Below, one piece after another: positions 19,606 to 29,578 of a DNA stretch of 64,000 bases. The notes below the pieces were generated by a model. It did no database searches and was not told where the DNA came from. It worked only from the letters and a program-made list of their open reading frames with translations. The position numbers and the translations under genes are program-made. The stretch lies in NCBI RefSeq assembly GCF_005876835.1, contig NZ_PPSW01000003.1:1-64000 (forward strand), written 5' to 3'. Every line of letters starts with the position of its first letter. Positions within the stretch are counted from its first letter, which is position 1. The DNA is from Pseudoalteromonas phenolica. Its GTDB lineage: Bacteria > Pseudomonadota > Gammaproteobacteria > Enterobacterales > Alteromonadaceae.

Positions 19606-20082
19606 TTAGATATACTCAACTTCAATAATTTCGAATTCAACGTCACCGTTTGGTGTTTTGATAGTTACTGCATCATCTAATTCTTTACCAATTAAGCCAC
19701 GCGCAATCGGTGAATTAAACGAGATAAGATTGCTCTTGATGTCTGCTTCATCATCACCAACAATTCTGTAAGTTGTCTCTTCGTCTGTATCACAATTCAC
19801 GATTGTCACTGTTGAGCCGAAAATAACTTTGCCGTTATTTTGCATCTTAGTAACGTCAATGATTTGTACAGTCGACAGTTTTGCTTCAATTTCTTGAATA
19901 CGACCTTCACAGAAACCCTGCTCTTCACGAGCAGCATGGTATTCCGCGTTTTCTTTTAAGTCACCGTGTTCACGGGCTTCCGCAATGTCAGCCACGATTT
20001 TAGGACGACGAACTGTTTTTAATTCGTTTAGCTCTTCACGTAGTAGTTGCTCACCACGTACTGTCATCGGAGTTTGTTGCAT
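19606..20082 (-). CDS. greA: Transcription elongation factor GreA
   Basis: GreA rescues backtracked RNA polymerase by stimulating transcript cleavage. The 158-aa protein has the N-terminal coiled coil with the acidic tip ([20 protein letters not shown]) and the C-terminal FKBP-like domain ([29 protein letters not shown]). I place the start at ATG 20082 ([10 protein letters not shown]) by likeness to E. coli GreA. An in-frame ATG at 20088 adds two residues and shares the GGGA ribosome-binding region. It follows carB but a hairpin separates them. Confidence 0.97.
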   Translation of the reverse strand: MQQTPMTVRGEQLLREELNELKTVRRPKIVADIAEAREHGDLKENAEYHAAREEQGFCEGRIQEIEAKLSTVQIIDVTKMQNNGKVIFGSTVTIVNCDTDEETTYRIVGDDEADIKSNLISFNSPIARGLIGKELDDAVTIKTPNGDVEFEIIEVEYI

Positions 20083-20110
20083 TGTCATTCTTTCCCAGAA
20101 GTACAGAAGT

Positions 20111-20134
20111 AAAAGCCCGGTAAAACCGGGCTTT
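20111..20134 (-). terminator. Hairpin terminator between carB and greA
   Basis: AAAGCCCGGT and ACCGGGCTTT form a perfect 10-bp stem with a 3-4 nt loop, 63 bp past the carB stop. T-rich flanks are short on either strand. It could end dapB-carAB transcripts while allowing some readthrough. Confidence 0.7.
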
Positions 20135-20196
20135 AATATTTCAATTAATTGACTAAGTCTATATCACGATGCATAGACTAGGCAATGCTTCGACAA

Positions 20197-23100
20197 TTAA
20201 TTTACGCGCTTGTGTAGCTCTTGTACTGAAGAAACCGTTGCACGGTCATCAGCAGCGTTAGCTTTACAGTTAGCAAATGCTGCATTAAGCGTTGTTGTGT
20301 AGTTCACTTTGCCTTGTAGTGCACCACGACGAAGTACTTTTGAGTCTTCGATTGCTTGACGACCTTCCGTCGTGTTTACAATGTAGCTGTACTCACCGTT
20401 CTTAATACGGTCAAGAATATGAGGACGACCTTCAAACACCTTGTTTACGCGACGAACTTCAATACCAGCATCTTCAAGTGCTTTTGCTGTACCGCCAGTT
20501 GCATCAAGCTCAAAGTCAAGTTCACGCATCTTACGAGCAAGCTCAACAATACGCTTTTTGTCACCGTTGCGAACTGACAGTAATGCACGACCAGCACGAG
20601 GTAATACGTTACCCGCACCAAGCTGCGCTTTAGCAAATGCTTCTGCGAATGTGTCACCCACACCCATTACTTCACCTGTTGAACGCATCTCAGGACCACG
20701 CATTGGGTCAACGCCAGGGAACTTAGCGAACGGAAGTACAACTTCTTTTACGCTGTAGTATGGAGGAATGATTTCTTTCGTCACGCCTTGACTTGCAAGA
20801 GACTGACCCGCCATACAACGTGCAGCTACTTTTGCAAGTGCAACGCCTGTTGCTTTTGACACAAATGGTACTGTACGCGCAGCACGAGGGTTCACCTCGA
20901 TTAAGTATACTTCGCCATCTTTAACAGCAAATTGTGTATTCATTAAGCCAACAACGCCAAGCTCTAATGCCATACGTGTTACTTGGTCACGCATACGGTC
21001 TTGGATCTCAGGGCTTAATGAGTAAGCTGGTAGTGAACATGCTGAGTCACCTGAGTGAACACCTGCTTGCTCGATGTGCTCCATGATACCGCCGATGATC
21101 ACTTGCTCACCGTCACAGATTGCATCTACGTCGATTTCGATAGCATCATCTAGGAAGCGGTCAAGTAGAACTGGCGCTTCGTTTGATGCTTGAACTGCTT
21201 CTGTCATATAACGGCGTAAATCGTCTTCGTCATATACGATTTCCATCGCACGACCACCAAGTACGTATGAAGGACGTACAACAAGTGGGAAGCCGATTTC
21301 TTGAGACTTAGCGACCGCTTCTTCTAGTGAAGTAACCGTTGCATTCTCAGGCTGAAGTAGGTCTAAACGCTCAACCATTTGCTGGAAACGCTCACGGTCT
21401 TCAGCACGGTCGATTGCATCTGGAGAAGTACCAATGATTGGCACACCATTCGCTTCTAGCTCACGCGCAAGTTTAAGTGGCGTTTGACCACCGTACTGCA
21501 CGATAACACCTTTTGGCTTTTCAACACGTACGATTTCTAATACGTCTTCTAGCGTGATTGGCTCGAAGAATAAACGGTCTGATGTGTCGTAGTCGGTAGA
21601 AACTGTCTCAGGGTTACAGTTAACCATGATAGTCTCATAACCGTCTTCACGCATTGCAAGGGCTGCGTGTACACAACAGTAATCGAATTCGATACCTTGA
21701 CCGATACGGTTAGGGCCACCGCCGATAACCATGATCTTGTCTTTGTCAGACGGGTTCGCTTCACACTCTTCATCGTATGATGAGTACATGTAAGCTGTGT
21801 CTGAGCTAAATTCTGCCGCACACGTATCTACGCGCTTGTAAACAGGAAGAACTTCTAGCGTATGACGCTTCTTACGTACTTCAGACTCGCTTACACCTAG
21901 TAGTTCTGCGATGCGTGCATCCGCAAAACCTTTACGCTTTAAGCGGCGTAAGAAATCTTTGTTAAGACCAGCCATACCGCCTTCAGCGATTTTTGCTTCA
22001 TCTTTGATGATGTCTTCGATTTGAACTAGGTACCAACGGTCGATCTTCGTTAGCTCAAACACATCTTCAACGCTCATACCGTGACGCATTGCATCTGCAA
22101 CGTACCAAATACGCTCTGCACCTGGTTCACGTAATTCACGAACGATTTTTTCTTTCGCGCTAGGGTCATCTAATGCAACAACTGGGTTGAAACCTGTTGC
22201 ACCAACTTCTAAGCCACGAAGTGCTTTGTGGAGTGATTCTTGCTGGTTACGGCCGATTGCCATCACTTCACCTACCGACTTCATCTGAGTCGTTAGACGG
22301 TCGTTAGAGCCTGCGAATTTTTCGAAGTTGAAACGAGGGATCTTAGTTACAACATAGTCGATTGACGGCTCAAACGATGCAGGTGTTGCGCCACCAGTGA
22401 TGTCGTTTTGAAGCTCGTCTAGCGTGTAACCAACCGCTAATTTTGCAGCGATTTTCGCAATTGGGAAACCAGTTGCTTTTGAAGCAAGTGCAGATGAACG
22501 AGATACACGTGGGTTCATCTCAATGATAACCATACGGCCATCATCAGGGTTTACACCAAACTGTACGTTTGAACCACCTGTTTCAACACCAATTTCACGA
22601 AGAACCGCCATCGATGCGTTACGCATTAGCTGGTATTCTTTGTCAGTTAGTGTTTGTGCTGGTGCTACTGTGATTGAGTCACCTGTGTGAACACCCATTG
22701 GGTCAAAGTTTTCGATAGAACATACGATGATACAGTTGTCGTTTTTGTCACGAACAACTTCCATCTCGTACTCTTTCCAGCCTAGTAAGCTTTCATCAAT
22801 AAGAAGCTCGCTTGTAGGTGAAAGGTCAAGACCACGGGTACAAATTTCTTCGAATTCTTCCATGTTGTACGCAACACCACCACCGGTACCACCCATGGTG
22901 AAAGAAGGACGAATAATACATGGGAAGCCAATACGCGTTAGTGTGTCACGTGCTTCATCTATTGTGTGTGCAATTTCTGCACGAGGACACTCAAGGCCAA
23001 TTGCCTTCATTGCCGCGTCAAAACGCTCACGGTTTTCTGCTTTGTCGATTGCATCTGCTGTTGCACCGATTAGCTCAACGCCGTGCTTTGCAAGTACGCC

Positions 23101-23415
23101 GTGCTTGTCTAAGTCAAGTGCACAGTTAAGCGCAGTTTGACCACCCATAGTAGGAAGGACTGCATCTGGCTTTTCTTTTTCAATGATACGCTCAACAACT
23201 TCCCAGTGAATTGGCTCGATGTATGTTGCATCAGCCATTTCTGGGTCAGTCATGATAGTTGCAGGGTTTGAGTTTACTAGGATAACTCGGTAACCCTCTT
23301 CTCTAAGTGCTTTACAAGCTTGCGCGCCTGAGTAGTCAAACTCACACGCCTGACCGATAACGATCGGGCCTGCACCTAAAATTAGAATACTTTGTATGTC
23401 GGTACGTTTTGGCAT
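20197..23415 (-). CDS. carB: Carbamoyl-phosphate synthase large subunit
   Basis: CarB makes carbamoyl phosphate from bicarbonate, ammonia supplied by CarA and two ATP, feeding arginine and pyrimidine synthesis. The 1072-aa protein has the full length and two homologous ATP-grasp halves. The first starts [20 protein letters not shown] and includes [10 protein letters not shown]. The second starts [18 protein letters not shown]. An oligomerisation domain lies between them, and a C-terminal MGS-like allosteric domain follows (about 935-1072, [20 protein letters not shown]), where UMP and ornithine act in E. coli. It follows carA by 16 bp. Codon use is strongly biased, suggesting high expression. 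Confidence 0.99.
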   Translation of the reverse strand: MPKRTDIQSILILGAGPIVIGQACEFDYSGAQACKALREEGYRVILVNSNPATIMTDPEMADATYIEPIHWEVVERIIEKEKPDAVLPTMGGQTALNCALDLDKHGVLAKHGVELIGATADAIDKAENRERFDAAMKAIGLECPRAEIAHTIDEARDTLTRIGFPCIIRPSFTMGGTGGGVAYNMEEFEEICTRGLDLSPTSELLIDESLLGWKEYEMEVVRDKNDNCIIVCSIENFDPMGVHTGDSITVAPAQTLTDKEYQLMRNASMAVLREIGVETGGSNVQFGVNPDDGRMVIIEMNPRVSRSSALASKATGFPIAKIAAKLAVGYTLDELQNDITGGATPASFEPSIDYVVTKIPRFNFEKFAGSNDRLTTQMKSVGEVMAIGRNQQESLHKALRGLEVGATGFNPVVALDDPSAKEKIVRELREPGAERIWYVADAMRHGMSVEDVFELTKIDRWYLVQIEDIIKDEAKIAEGGMAGLNKDFLRRLKRKGFADARIAELLGVSESEVRKKRHTLEVLPVYKRVDTCAAEFSSDTAYMYSSYDEECEANPSDKDKIMVIGGGPNRIGQGIEFDYCCVHAALAMREDGYETIMVNCNPETVSTDYDTSDRLFFEPITLEDVLEIVRVEKPKGVIVQYGGQTPLKLARELEANGVPIIGTSPDAIDRAEDRERFQQMVERLDLLQPENATVTSLEEAVAKSQEIGFPLVVRPSYVLGGRAMEIVYDEDDLRRYMTEAVQASNEAPVLLDRFLDDAIEIDVDAICDGEQVIIGGIMEHIEQAGVHSGDSACSLPAYSLSPEIQDRMRDQVTRMALELGVVGLMNTQFAVKDGEVYLIEVNPRAARTVPFVSKATGVALAKVAARCMAGQSLASQGVTKEIIPPYYSVKEVVLPFAKFPGVDPMRGPEMRSTGEVMGVGDTFAEAFAKAQLGAGNVLPRAGRALLSVRNGDKKRIVELARKMRELDFELDATGGTAKALEDAGIEVRRVNKVFEGRPHILDRIKNGEYSYIVNTTEGRQAIEDSKVLRRGALQGKVNYTTTLNAAFANCKANAADDRATVSSVQELHKRVN

Positions 23416-23431
23416 GGTTACTCCGCTCTAA

Positions 23432-24565
23432 TTACGCTTTACGTGCTTGCATTAGTTCAATGAAATGGTCGAACAGTGGCGCAGCGTCGTGAGGACCTGG
23501 GCTCGCTTCTGGGTGACCTTGGAAGCTAAATGCTGGCTTATCAGTACGGTGAATACCTTGTAATGTGCCATCGAATAACGATACGTGAGTAGCACGTAAG
23601 TTTTCTGGTAGGCTTGCTTCATCCGCTGCGAAACCGTGGTTTTGCGCAGTGATCATCACAACATTACGGTCTAGGTCTTTAACCGGGTGGTTACCACCGT
23701 GGTGACCAAACTTCATCTTCACCGTTTGCGCGCCTGAAGCTAGGGCTAAAAGCTGGTGACCTAAACAGATACCAAAAATTGGCGTGTCTGTTTCAAGGAA
23801 AGTTTTGATTGCTTCGATAGCGTAAGTACACGGCTCTGGATCACCTGGGCCATTTGAAAGGAAGATACCATCTGGGTTTAATGCTAACACGTCTGCAGCG
23901 GAGGTTTCTGCAGGAACAACTGTTAGTTTACAACCACGGTCTACTAGCATACGAAGGATGTTTTTCTTCACACCGAAGTCATAAGCAACAACGTGGAATT
24001 TTGCATCTTCATCTGCAAGTGTTTTAAAGCCCTCGCCAAGCGTCCAGCTTGTCTCGTTCCATGTGTACTGCTCTTTTGTACACACAACTTTGGCTAAATC
24101 CATACCTTTTAGGCCCGGGAAAGCTTGTGCAGCTTCTAGTGCCTTTTGCTCGTCAATATCACCAGCGATGATACAACCGTTTTGCGCGCCTTTGTCACGT
24201 AAAATACGCGTTAACTTACGTGTATCGATATCTGCGATACCTAAAATATTGCGCTGCTTTAAGTAATCATCTAGTGATTGCTCGTTACGGAAGTTACTAG
24301 CAAGCAAAGGTAAGTCACGAATTACTAGGCCTTTCGCCCAGATTTTGTTCGCTTCTTCATCTTCGCTATTAGTACCCGTATTACCGATATGTGGGTAAGT
24401 CAGAGTTACGATCTGTTCTGCGTACGATGGATCAGTCAAAATTTCCTGATAACCAGTCATCGAAGTGTTGAATACAACTTCACCAACTGACATACCGTCA
24501 GCACCGATAGCTGTACCGCGGAACACTGTGCCGTCTTCTAGGACTAACAGAGCGGATTTAGTCAA
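23432..24565 (-). CDS. carA: Carbamoyl-phosphate synthase small subunit
   Basis: CarA is the glutamine amidotransferase that channels ammonia to CarB. The 377-aa protein has the N-terminal CPSase small-chain domain ([20 protein letters not shown]) and a class I glutaminase domain. The nucleophile cysteine is in [15 protein letters not shown], and the His-Glu pair is near the end ([15 protein letters not shown]). The start codon is TTG at 24565, with a perfect AGGAGG 5 nt upstream, and no ATG is near. Upstream are a promoter (24673-24701) and a terminator-like hairpin (24583-24622) that suggests control by attenuation. Confidence 0.98.
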   Translation of the reverse strand: MTKSALLVLEDGTVFRGTAIGADGMSVGEVVFNTSMTGYQEILTDPSYAEQIVTLTYPHIGNTGTNSEDEEANKIWAKGLVIRDLPLLASNFRNEQSLDDYLKQRNILGIADIDTRKLTRILRDKGAQNGCIIAGDIDEQKALEAAQAFPGLKGMDLAKVVCTKEQYTWNETSWTLGEGFKTLADEDAKFHVVAYDFGVKKNILRMLVDRGCKLTVVPAETSAADVLALNPDGIFLSNGPGDPEPCTYAIEAIKTFLETDTPIFGICLGHQLLALASGAQTVKMKFGHHGGNHPVKDLDRNVVMITAQNHGFAADEASLPENLRATHVSLFDGTLQGIHRTDKPAFSFQGHPEASPGPHDAAPLFDHFIELMQARKA

Positions 24566-24582
24566 GTTAACCTCCTAATGGT

Positions 24583-24622
24583 AAAAAACGGGACCCAGCC
24601 AACAAAGCCAGAATACCCGTTT
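24583..24622 (-). terminator. Terminator-like hairpin in the carA leader (candidate attenuator)
   Basis: On the minus strand AAACGGG and CCCGTTT pair, with a second inner helix CTGGC/GCTGG using two wobble pairs and a TTTGTT loop. Six T residues follow immediately. It ends 17 bp before the TTG start of carA, just ahead of the Shine-Dalgarno. An intrinsic terminator between promoter and gene is the hallmark of attenuation. No antiterminator or leader peptide could be assigned with confidence. Confidence 0.65.
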
Positions 24623-24672
24623 AAAAAGCGCTTGGTAACACGCCACTTATGAAAATTTGGCAAATTCCAGGT

Positions 24673-24701
24673 ATTTTAGATGAAAACTTGAGAAAGGTCT
24701 A
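24673..24701 (-). promoter_or_regulatory. Candidate carAB promoter
   Basis: On the minus strand TAGACC (24696-24701) and TAAAAT (24673-24678) are separated by 17 bp. Transcription would start near 24666 and give a leader of about 100 nt that contains the hairpin 24583-24622. I see no good ArgR box pair. Confidence 0.5.
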
Positions 24702-24776
24702 TGATAAAACCTTAAAAAATTAAAAATATCCCCTTTAACTGTTTTTTTACTTGAAACGGTTAAAAAAGTAACTTTT

Positions 24777-25577
24777 CTATCTAAATCCTAGCACATCTTG
24801 CATAGTATAAAGTCCAACTGGCTTGTCTTTTAACCAAGCTGCAGCCCTTACAGCGCCTTTAGCAAAGGTCATTTTAGAGCTTGCTTTGTGGGTTAATTCA
24901 AGTCTTTCGCCTTCTGCAGCAAAATAAGCCGTATGTTCACCTACTATGTCACCGCCACGCATCACTGAATAGCCAATCTCTTTTTGAGATTTTTCATTTT
25001 CGTCTTGACTACGATCAAAGATAGCAACTTCATCATGCTCCCAGCCTTTGGCCTGGGCAATCGCTTCACCAATCATTAAAGCAGTACCCGATGGGGCATC
25101 GATTTTATGCCTGTGGTGCAACTCAAACACTTCAATATCTACGTCATCGCTCAGCGTTTTTGCAGCTTGTTTTACAAGGTTTTCTAATAAGTTGATGCCC
25201 ACAGAGAAATTACGAGAGAACACGATTGGAATATGTTTCGCCGCTTGTTCAAGCTCTGTCATATCTTCAGTGGTTAAACCTGTTGTGCCAATAACTAAAG
25301 GCGTTTTACACTCTAGCGCTGTTGCTAAATGCTTTTTCATACCCGCAGGTAAAGTAAAATCAATTGCTACATCAACGTCTTCGGCAATCACAGCTTCTGT
25401 TGAGAAAGCAACGTCCGTTTCACCCTGATTAATAAAATGCTGCACTTTCGTGCCAATTAAATCATGTTGGTCACGTACATAAGCCGCTGCGAGTGAAGTA
25501 TTACCGGAAATTAGCGCTGCTTCACACAACACTTTGCCCATTCGGCCATTGGCACCAAAAATTGCGATGTTAGTCAT
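24777..25577 (-). CDS. dapB: 4-hydroxy-tetrahydrodipicolinate reductase
   Basis: DapB reduces hydroxy-tetrahydrodipicolinate with NAD(P)H in the lysine/diaminopimelate pathway. The 266-aa protein has the Rossmann start (MTNIAIFGANGRMGKVL), the catalytic and substrate-binding segment ELHHRHKIDAPSGTALMIGEA, and a second glycine-rich segment (VMRGGDIVGEHTAYF). Three ATGs lie within 12 bp. I choose 25577 because GGGG lies 6 nt upstream and it matches other DapB N termini. It precedes carAB on the same strand, as in E. coli. Confidence 0.97.
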   Translation of the reverse strand: MTNIAIFGANGRMGKVLCEAALISGNTSLAAAYVRDQHDLIGTKVQHFINQGETDVAFSTEAVIAEDVDVAIDFTLPAGMKKHLATALECKTPLVIGTTGLTTEDMTELEQAAKHIPIVFSRNFSVGINLLENLVKQAAKTLSDDVDIEVFELHHRHKIDAPSGTALMIGEAIAQAKGWEHDEVAIFDRSQDENEKSQKEIGYSVMRGGDIVGEHTAYFAAEGERLELTHKASSKMTFAKGAVRAAAWLKDKPVGLYTMQDVLGFR

Positions 25578-25658
25578 ATTCATCCCCATTCAAATTTTCT
25601 GTGTTTATACAGAGTTTGTAGTCATAAATCATCTTTAAAAATTTCATATGCCATGCAA

Positions 25659-26804
25659 TTAAGTTGTTTCAGCTTGTTTTGGATATACATTGCGGATAAA
25701 TCGACGAACAATAAAACTAAATGCAATAAACAAGGCTGTACAAACCAATGTATAAGGCAGAGTAAGAGAAAAGTTCACAAACACAGCCCCTAGTGCATAA
25801 CCTAAAGTGTGTGTGGTAGTAATGTAGTTGGTATATTGTTTACCTGCTTTTGCCACAATGACATTGGTATACGCCAAGGTTGCACTATTAAGCGCTACGA
25901 AGATCAAAGAGACTGTGATACACATAACCACTATATGGTGTGCCATACTGCTCGCCCCAGCCATGACAAATGCAACGGCTAAACTCAGTACCAGTAAACG
26001 TTCTGAATCTACTTTTTGTTTTTTAATAAAATAAATCTGATTAATGGTACTTAGACAGGCTGTGATAGCTAAGTTAATTGCCACCCATTGACTGACCTGT
26101 GCGCTATTATCAGGAATGAAGCGTGTAAGCACCTGAACCAAGCTAAACTGACCAAAACACAAACTAAACGCGCAGATAAATGCCACAACAAGCAACCCCC
26201 AATGCTGGTGTGGTGAGCCGCTTACTTTTTCTTTGCTTTTGCCTTTTGACAAACTTGGGGTAATCAAAAGCACGTATAAACCTAGTAATAAAGGCAGTGC
26301 AAACACCCAGGTCGGTGAAACCATTAGGAGTCCGATACAAGCTAAAGGCGTCAAACATCTTGCCAGCGTTCCCCCTAGACTCACCTTAGCAAGTGCGCCA
26401 ATTGTGTTTTGTGGATACAGCATCAAGGCACTGATCTGCAACTGCGGCACAATTCCACTACTAAAAAGACCGTGCACAATACGACTGACTATAAATATCC
26501 CTAACATGACTTCCACTGACAGCCAGTCATACTCGAGCCATAAAAACAGCAGAATAAGATTACTTAATAAGAAGCCTGCAGTTGTCAATTTAACCACATA
26601 TGAGACGCCTTTTTTGGCCATAGTTTTGGCCCAATAGACACTGGAGAATAAAAACAGGAAAGACCCTGCAGCCTGCCAATTAACCAAGGTTTCATAAGGC
26701 ACCGACATGATGTCGGCTAGTAAAGGTAGTACCACCAACGCAATTTGCTGGCTGACACCAAGCAAACCGCCCCCGACAACTAGCCATGAAATCTGTTTAT
26801 TCAT
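25659..26804 (-). CDS. MFS transporter, ShiF-like, probable siderophore exporter
   Basis: The 381-aa inner-membrane protein has about twelve hydrophobic helices (first at about 7-30, WLVVGGGLLGVSQQIALVVL) and the basic loop between helices 2 and 3 (AKTMAKKGV) usual in the major facilitator superfamily. It is transcribed away from iucA, sharing the 91-bp gap that holds the Fur box. MFS proteins beside NIS siderophore genes, such as ShiF of the aerobactin locus, are implicated in siderophore secretion. The substrate is inferred from this position, and an unrelated efflux role cannot be excluded. Confidence 0.8.
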   Translation of the reverse strand: MNKQISWLVVGGGLLGVSQQIALVVLPLLADIMSVPYETLVNWQAAGSFLFLFSSVYWAKTMAKKGVSYVVKLTTAGFLLSNLILLFLWLEYDWLSVEVMLGIFIVSRIVHGLFSSGIVPQLQISALMLYPQNTIGALAKVSLGGTLARCLTPLACIGLLMVSPTWVFALPLLLGLYVLLITPSLSKGKSKEKVSGSPHQHWGLLVVAFICAFSLCFGQFSLVQVLTRFIPDNSAQVSQWVAINLAITACLSTINQIYFIKKQKVDSERLLVLSLAVAFVMAGASSMAHHIVVMCITVSLIFVALNSATLAYTNVIVAKAGKQYTNYITTTHTLGYALGAVFVNFSLTLPYTLVCTALFIAFSFIVRRFIRNVYPKQAETT

Positions 26805-26833
26805 TATGTTCTTAACTTAGGGTCAAATTTTTG

Positions 26834-26862
26834 TTGACACGATAATGCAAACCGTTATCATT
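26834..26862 (+). promoter_or_regulatory. iucA promoter with overlapping Fur box
   Basis: TTGACA (26834-26839) and TATCAT (26856-26861) are spaced by 16 bp, a strong sigma-70 promoter for iucABD-iutA. A 19-bp palindrome, AATGCAAACCGTTATCATT (26844-26862), covers the spacer and -10. It fits the Fur consensus with symmetric AATG-N2-AAC and GTT-N2-CATT halves. Fur with iron would block the promoter and probably also the divergent exporter gene. Confidence 0.85.
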
Positions 26863-26895
26863 CGCAACCAGTTTTATAACCCAAGGATTGAAACG

Positions 26896-28614
26896 GTGTT
26901 AAATAAAAGCTTTAGTTGGTCGAGTTTTGCCAACGCCTATTTACGAGAAAATACCAATTGGGCGCACACCCAATTTCAGCAGCATCCTGCTATTACGATT
27001 TCGCTTGATGATCATCATGATATCTTGCTACCCATTCATTATTTTTCAGAAGTTGGCATCCATCATTTTACTGGAGAGATCCTATTAAAAGATGCTCAGT
27101 CTGCTTCAATTGAAACCATCTCATTTGAAAAAGCCCTGCATTTACTGCTGCCTCATGCCGATAAAATTGCAGCCTTCTCGCGCCCTCAAATTGAACAGTT
27201 CAGTACACAGGTATTGCAAAGCCAAAAGTTTATTGAGGCCTCATTGCAAAATCACCCAAATATCTCGCACTTAACAACTGGCCCTTTGAATTTTATTGAA
27301 GCTGAGCAAGGACTGCTCGCTGGACATAACTTTCATCCGGCAGCCAAGAGTCGCCAGCAATTAGCACATGACGAATGGGCCAAATATAGCCCTGAGTTTG
27401 GCGCAAAATTTCAGTTGGTTTGGTTGCAGGTATCTCGCACTGTGTTAGTGGGCGATGCTGAGGGTCTATCACTTGAAAGTTATTTAGACACCCTTGTGAC
27501 ACAAAGCGCACCTAAATTAGCTGAAAACGTAAACAACGATTTTGCTGTCATTCCTATGCATCCATGGCAATGGCAATACCTGCAAGGTCTAAGCAGTATT
27601 CAAACTCTGCTCAGCGATAAGTTAATCTGTGAATTAGGTGAACATGGCCTTGCCTGGTCAGCGACATCATCTGTGCGTGCTATCTGCCAGCCCGAAGTAG
27701 ACTACCAGCTGAAATACTCTTTAAATATTAAGCTGACTAATTCAGTCAGAACGCTATCAGTCAAAGAGTGCAAACGTGGTCTAAGGGTTTTTGATGCCTG
27801 CCAAACTGACTCCTTTAAAGACTGGCAGTCACACTACCCTGAATTTGTGGTAATGCAAGAACCGGCTTGGTGCGCACTGAGCTTTAATGATGAGGTGATC
27901 GAGGAAAGCATTTTCTTATTTAGAGAGAACCAACAACTTAACCAAAATAGCGAGAGCTTAGTGCTTGCTACGCTTGGTCAGCTTCCTATTGATGATGAAA
28001 ATCACTTGTTACTCGAGCAACTCAAATGCGTTAGCAAGAATTATCAAGTGACTTTAGAAGAAGCCGCTGAGCTGTGGTTTAAAGATTTCAGTCAAAAAGT
28101 CATCTTGCCTCTGTGCGACCTGCAAGCCAATTTAGGCCTGGTTTGTCTGGCTCATCAGCAAAATATAGTCATTGAATTTGCGCAAGGGTTACCAAACAAA
28201 ACCTTTATTCGTGATTGCCAAGGGTTTGGTTTTTCTGAACTTGGGATCAAGCAATTCTCTGCCCAGTGTAAAGACATTCACAGTGATATTGAGCACCACT
28301 GGAGCCAAGCACAGATCACCCGATACTTTCCTTACTATGTGATTATCAATAGCGGCTATGCCGTGATTGCCGCTTTGAGCCAACTAGGCTTTAAAGATGA
28401 ACATACTTGGTGCCAACAGTTGCATTCAACGTTATCGGGTATTTTAAGCACAGCTAAAGACAAGCAATGTTTACAACAAATTCTCGAGCAAGCCGCTTTC
28501 CAGTGCAAAGGTAATTTCTATTGCTATCTCACCGGTGATAACGAGAACACCATAGAAGATCCTGCTGTGATTTATTTCGACATGGCAAATTTACTGGCCC
28601 AGACTCAGCAATAG
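26896..28614 (+). CDS. iucA: Aerobactin-type NIS synthetase IucA
   Basis: IucA condenses N6-acetyl-N6-hydroxylysine with a carboxyl of citrate, using ATP. The 572-aa product closely follows E. coli IucA by my recollection: GHNFHPAAKSR, LTNSVRTLSVKE, RYFPYYVIINS, and near the end CYLTGDNENTIEDPAVIYFD. The frame is open from an ATG at 26845, but that codon lies inside the Fur box and upstream of the transcription start. I place the start at GTG 26896, with AAGGA 8 nt upstream, which gives a length near that of E. coli IucA (574 aa). It is the first gene of iucA-iucB-iucD-iutA. The partner synthetase IucC is absent. Confidence 0.9.
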   Translation: MLNKSFSWSSFANAYLRENTNWAHTQFQQHPAITISLDDHHDILLPIHYFSEVGIHHFTGEILLKDAQSASIETISFEKALHLLLPHADKIAAFSRPQIEQFSTQVLQSQKFIEASLQNHPNISHLTTGPLNFIEAEQGLLAGHNFHPAAKSRQQLAHDEWAKYSPEFGAKFQLVWLQVSRTVLVGDAEGLSLESYLDTLVTQSAPKLAENVNNDFAVIPMHPWQWQYLQGLSSIQTLLSDKLICELGEHGLAWSATSSVRAICQPEVDYQLKYSLNIKLTNSVRTLSVKECKRGLRVFDACQTDSFKDWQSHYPEFVVMQEPAWCALSFNDEVIEESIFLFRENQQLNQNSESLVLATLGQLPIDDENHLLLEQLKCVSKNYQVTLEEAAELWFKDFSQKVILPLCDLQANLGLVCLAHQQNIVIEFAQGLPNKTFIRDCQGFGFSELGIKQFSAQCKDIHSDIEHHWSQAQITRYFPYYVIINSGYAVIAALSQLGFKDEHTWCQQLHSTLSGILSTAKDKQCLQQILEQAAFQCKGNFYCYLTGDNENTIEDPAVIYFDMANLLAQTQQ

Positions 28615-28624
28615 GTGCATTGAG

Positions 28625-29578
28625 ATGTTATTAGAACACAGTTTCCCGCTCGAAAAGTCTGAGTCGGGTGTAATTAGTCACGCTCAAAAACTCGTCTTAC
28701 AAGGTGAAATTACCTTTGGCCATTGCTTTGTGGCGCAATTCGATGAGCGAATTAATAACTTAGAGCAGCTGTTATTTTTAATCGATGGTGTGTTTTACCA
28801 CCACCCGAGTATTCAACATATTCAGTTGCCAACGTCTCAATGGCATGCTTCACAAGCTTGGCAAGGGTTGATTGACGCATTCGACAGTGAAAGCTTTTCT
28901 CGCTTTGAGTTTTACGCAAACCCCATTAATGGTTTAAAAGTTCAAACAAGAGCCCTATTTACAGAGCGCTATGAAGATAGAGCTTGCCCTACTCGCCCAG
29001 TAAATTTAAGTGGTGAGGTGTATCGCCGCTTTAATCACGATATTGGCAAATTCATCAGTTTTAAAGTAGCCGATCCCCTTGCTGATTTAGATGTATTCCA
29101 CACCTGGATGCACAACCCAAGAGTCAGCAAATTTTGGGAGCAAGACTGGTCAAAAGAAAAACTGCAAAGTTATTTAGCTAACAAACTTCATACCCCTTTT
29201 AACTTGCCATTAATCGGCTACTTCGACGACCAAGCTTTTGGCTATTTTGAGGTGTACTGGGCAGGTGAAGACAGAATTGCACCTTATTATTCATGGCAAG
29301 CCCACGACAGAGGTTTGCACTTATTGGTCGGTAATGAAGCTTTTAGAGGCAGCCGTTACTTTAAGGCTTGGTGCACTGCTATCAGTCACTTCATATTTTT
29401 AGATTGGCCACAGACACAAAAAATTGTGCTCGAGCCAAGACATGATAATCAAAGACTGCTTAATCAAATTACAAAACTGGGATTCATAAAGGAATATGAA
29501 TTCGAGTTTCCACATAAGCGCGCTGCGCTTGTTTCAATAGAAAAAGTTAAATTCTACAAGGAGAATTTTCAATGTTAG
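28625..29578 (+). CDS. iucB: N6-hydroxylysine O-acetyltransferase IucB
   Basis: IucB transfers an acetyl group from acetyl-CoA to N6-hydroxylysine, forming the hydroxamate. The 317-aa protein matches IucB in length and in its GNAT half: FHTWMHNPRVSKFWEQDW, the core YWAGEDRIAPYYSWQAHD, DRGLHLLVGNEAFRG at the CoA loop, and VLEPRHDNQRLLNQI. The N-terminal half is the degenerate domain typical of the IucB/AlcB group. It starts 10 bp after iucA, and its last 7 bases overlap iucD, so no room remains for iucC between them. Confidence 0.93.
   Translation: MLLEHSFPLEKSESGVISHAQKLVLQGEITFGHCFVAQFDERINNLEQLLFLIDGVFYHHPSIQHIQLPTSQWHASQAWQGLIDAFDSESFSRFEFYANPINGLKVQTRALFTERYEDRACPTRPVNLSGEVYRRFNHDIGKFISFKVADPLADLDVFHTWMHNPRVSKFWEQDWSKEKLQSYLANKLHTPFNLPLIGYFDDQAFGYFEVYWAGEDRIAPYYSWQAHDRGLHLLVGNEAFRGSRYFKAWCTAISHFIFLDWPQTQKIVLEPRHDNQRLLNQITKLGFIKEYEFEFPHKRAALVSIEKVKFYKENFQC

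Noticed and set aside
26845..26895. ATG 26845 as the iucA start
   Set aside because: It overlaps the Fur box and promoter spacer and cannot be in the mRNA.
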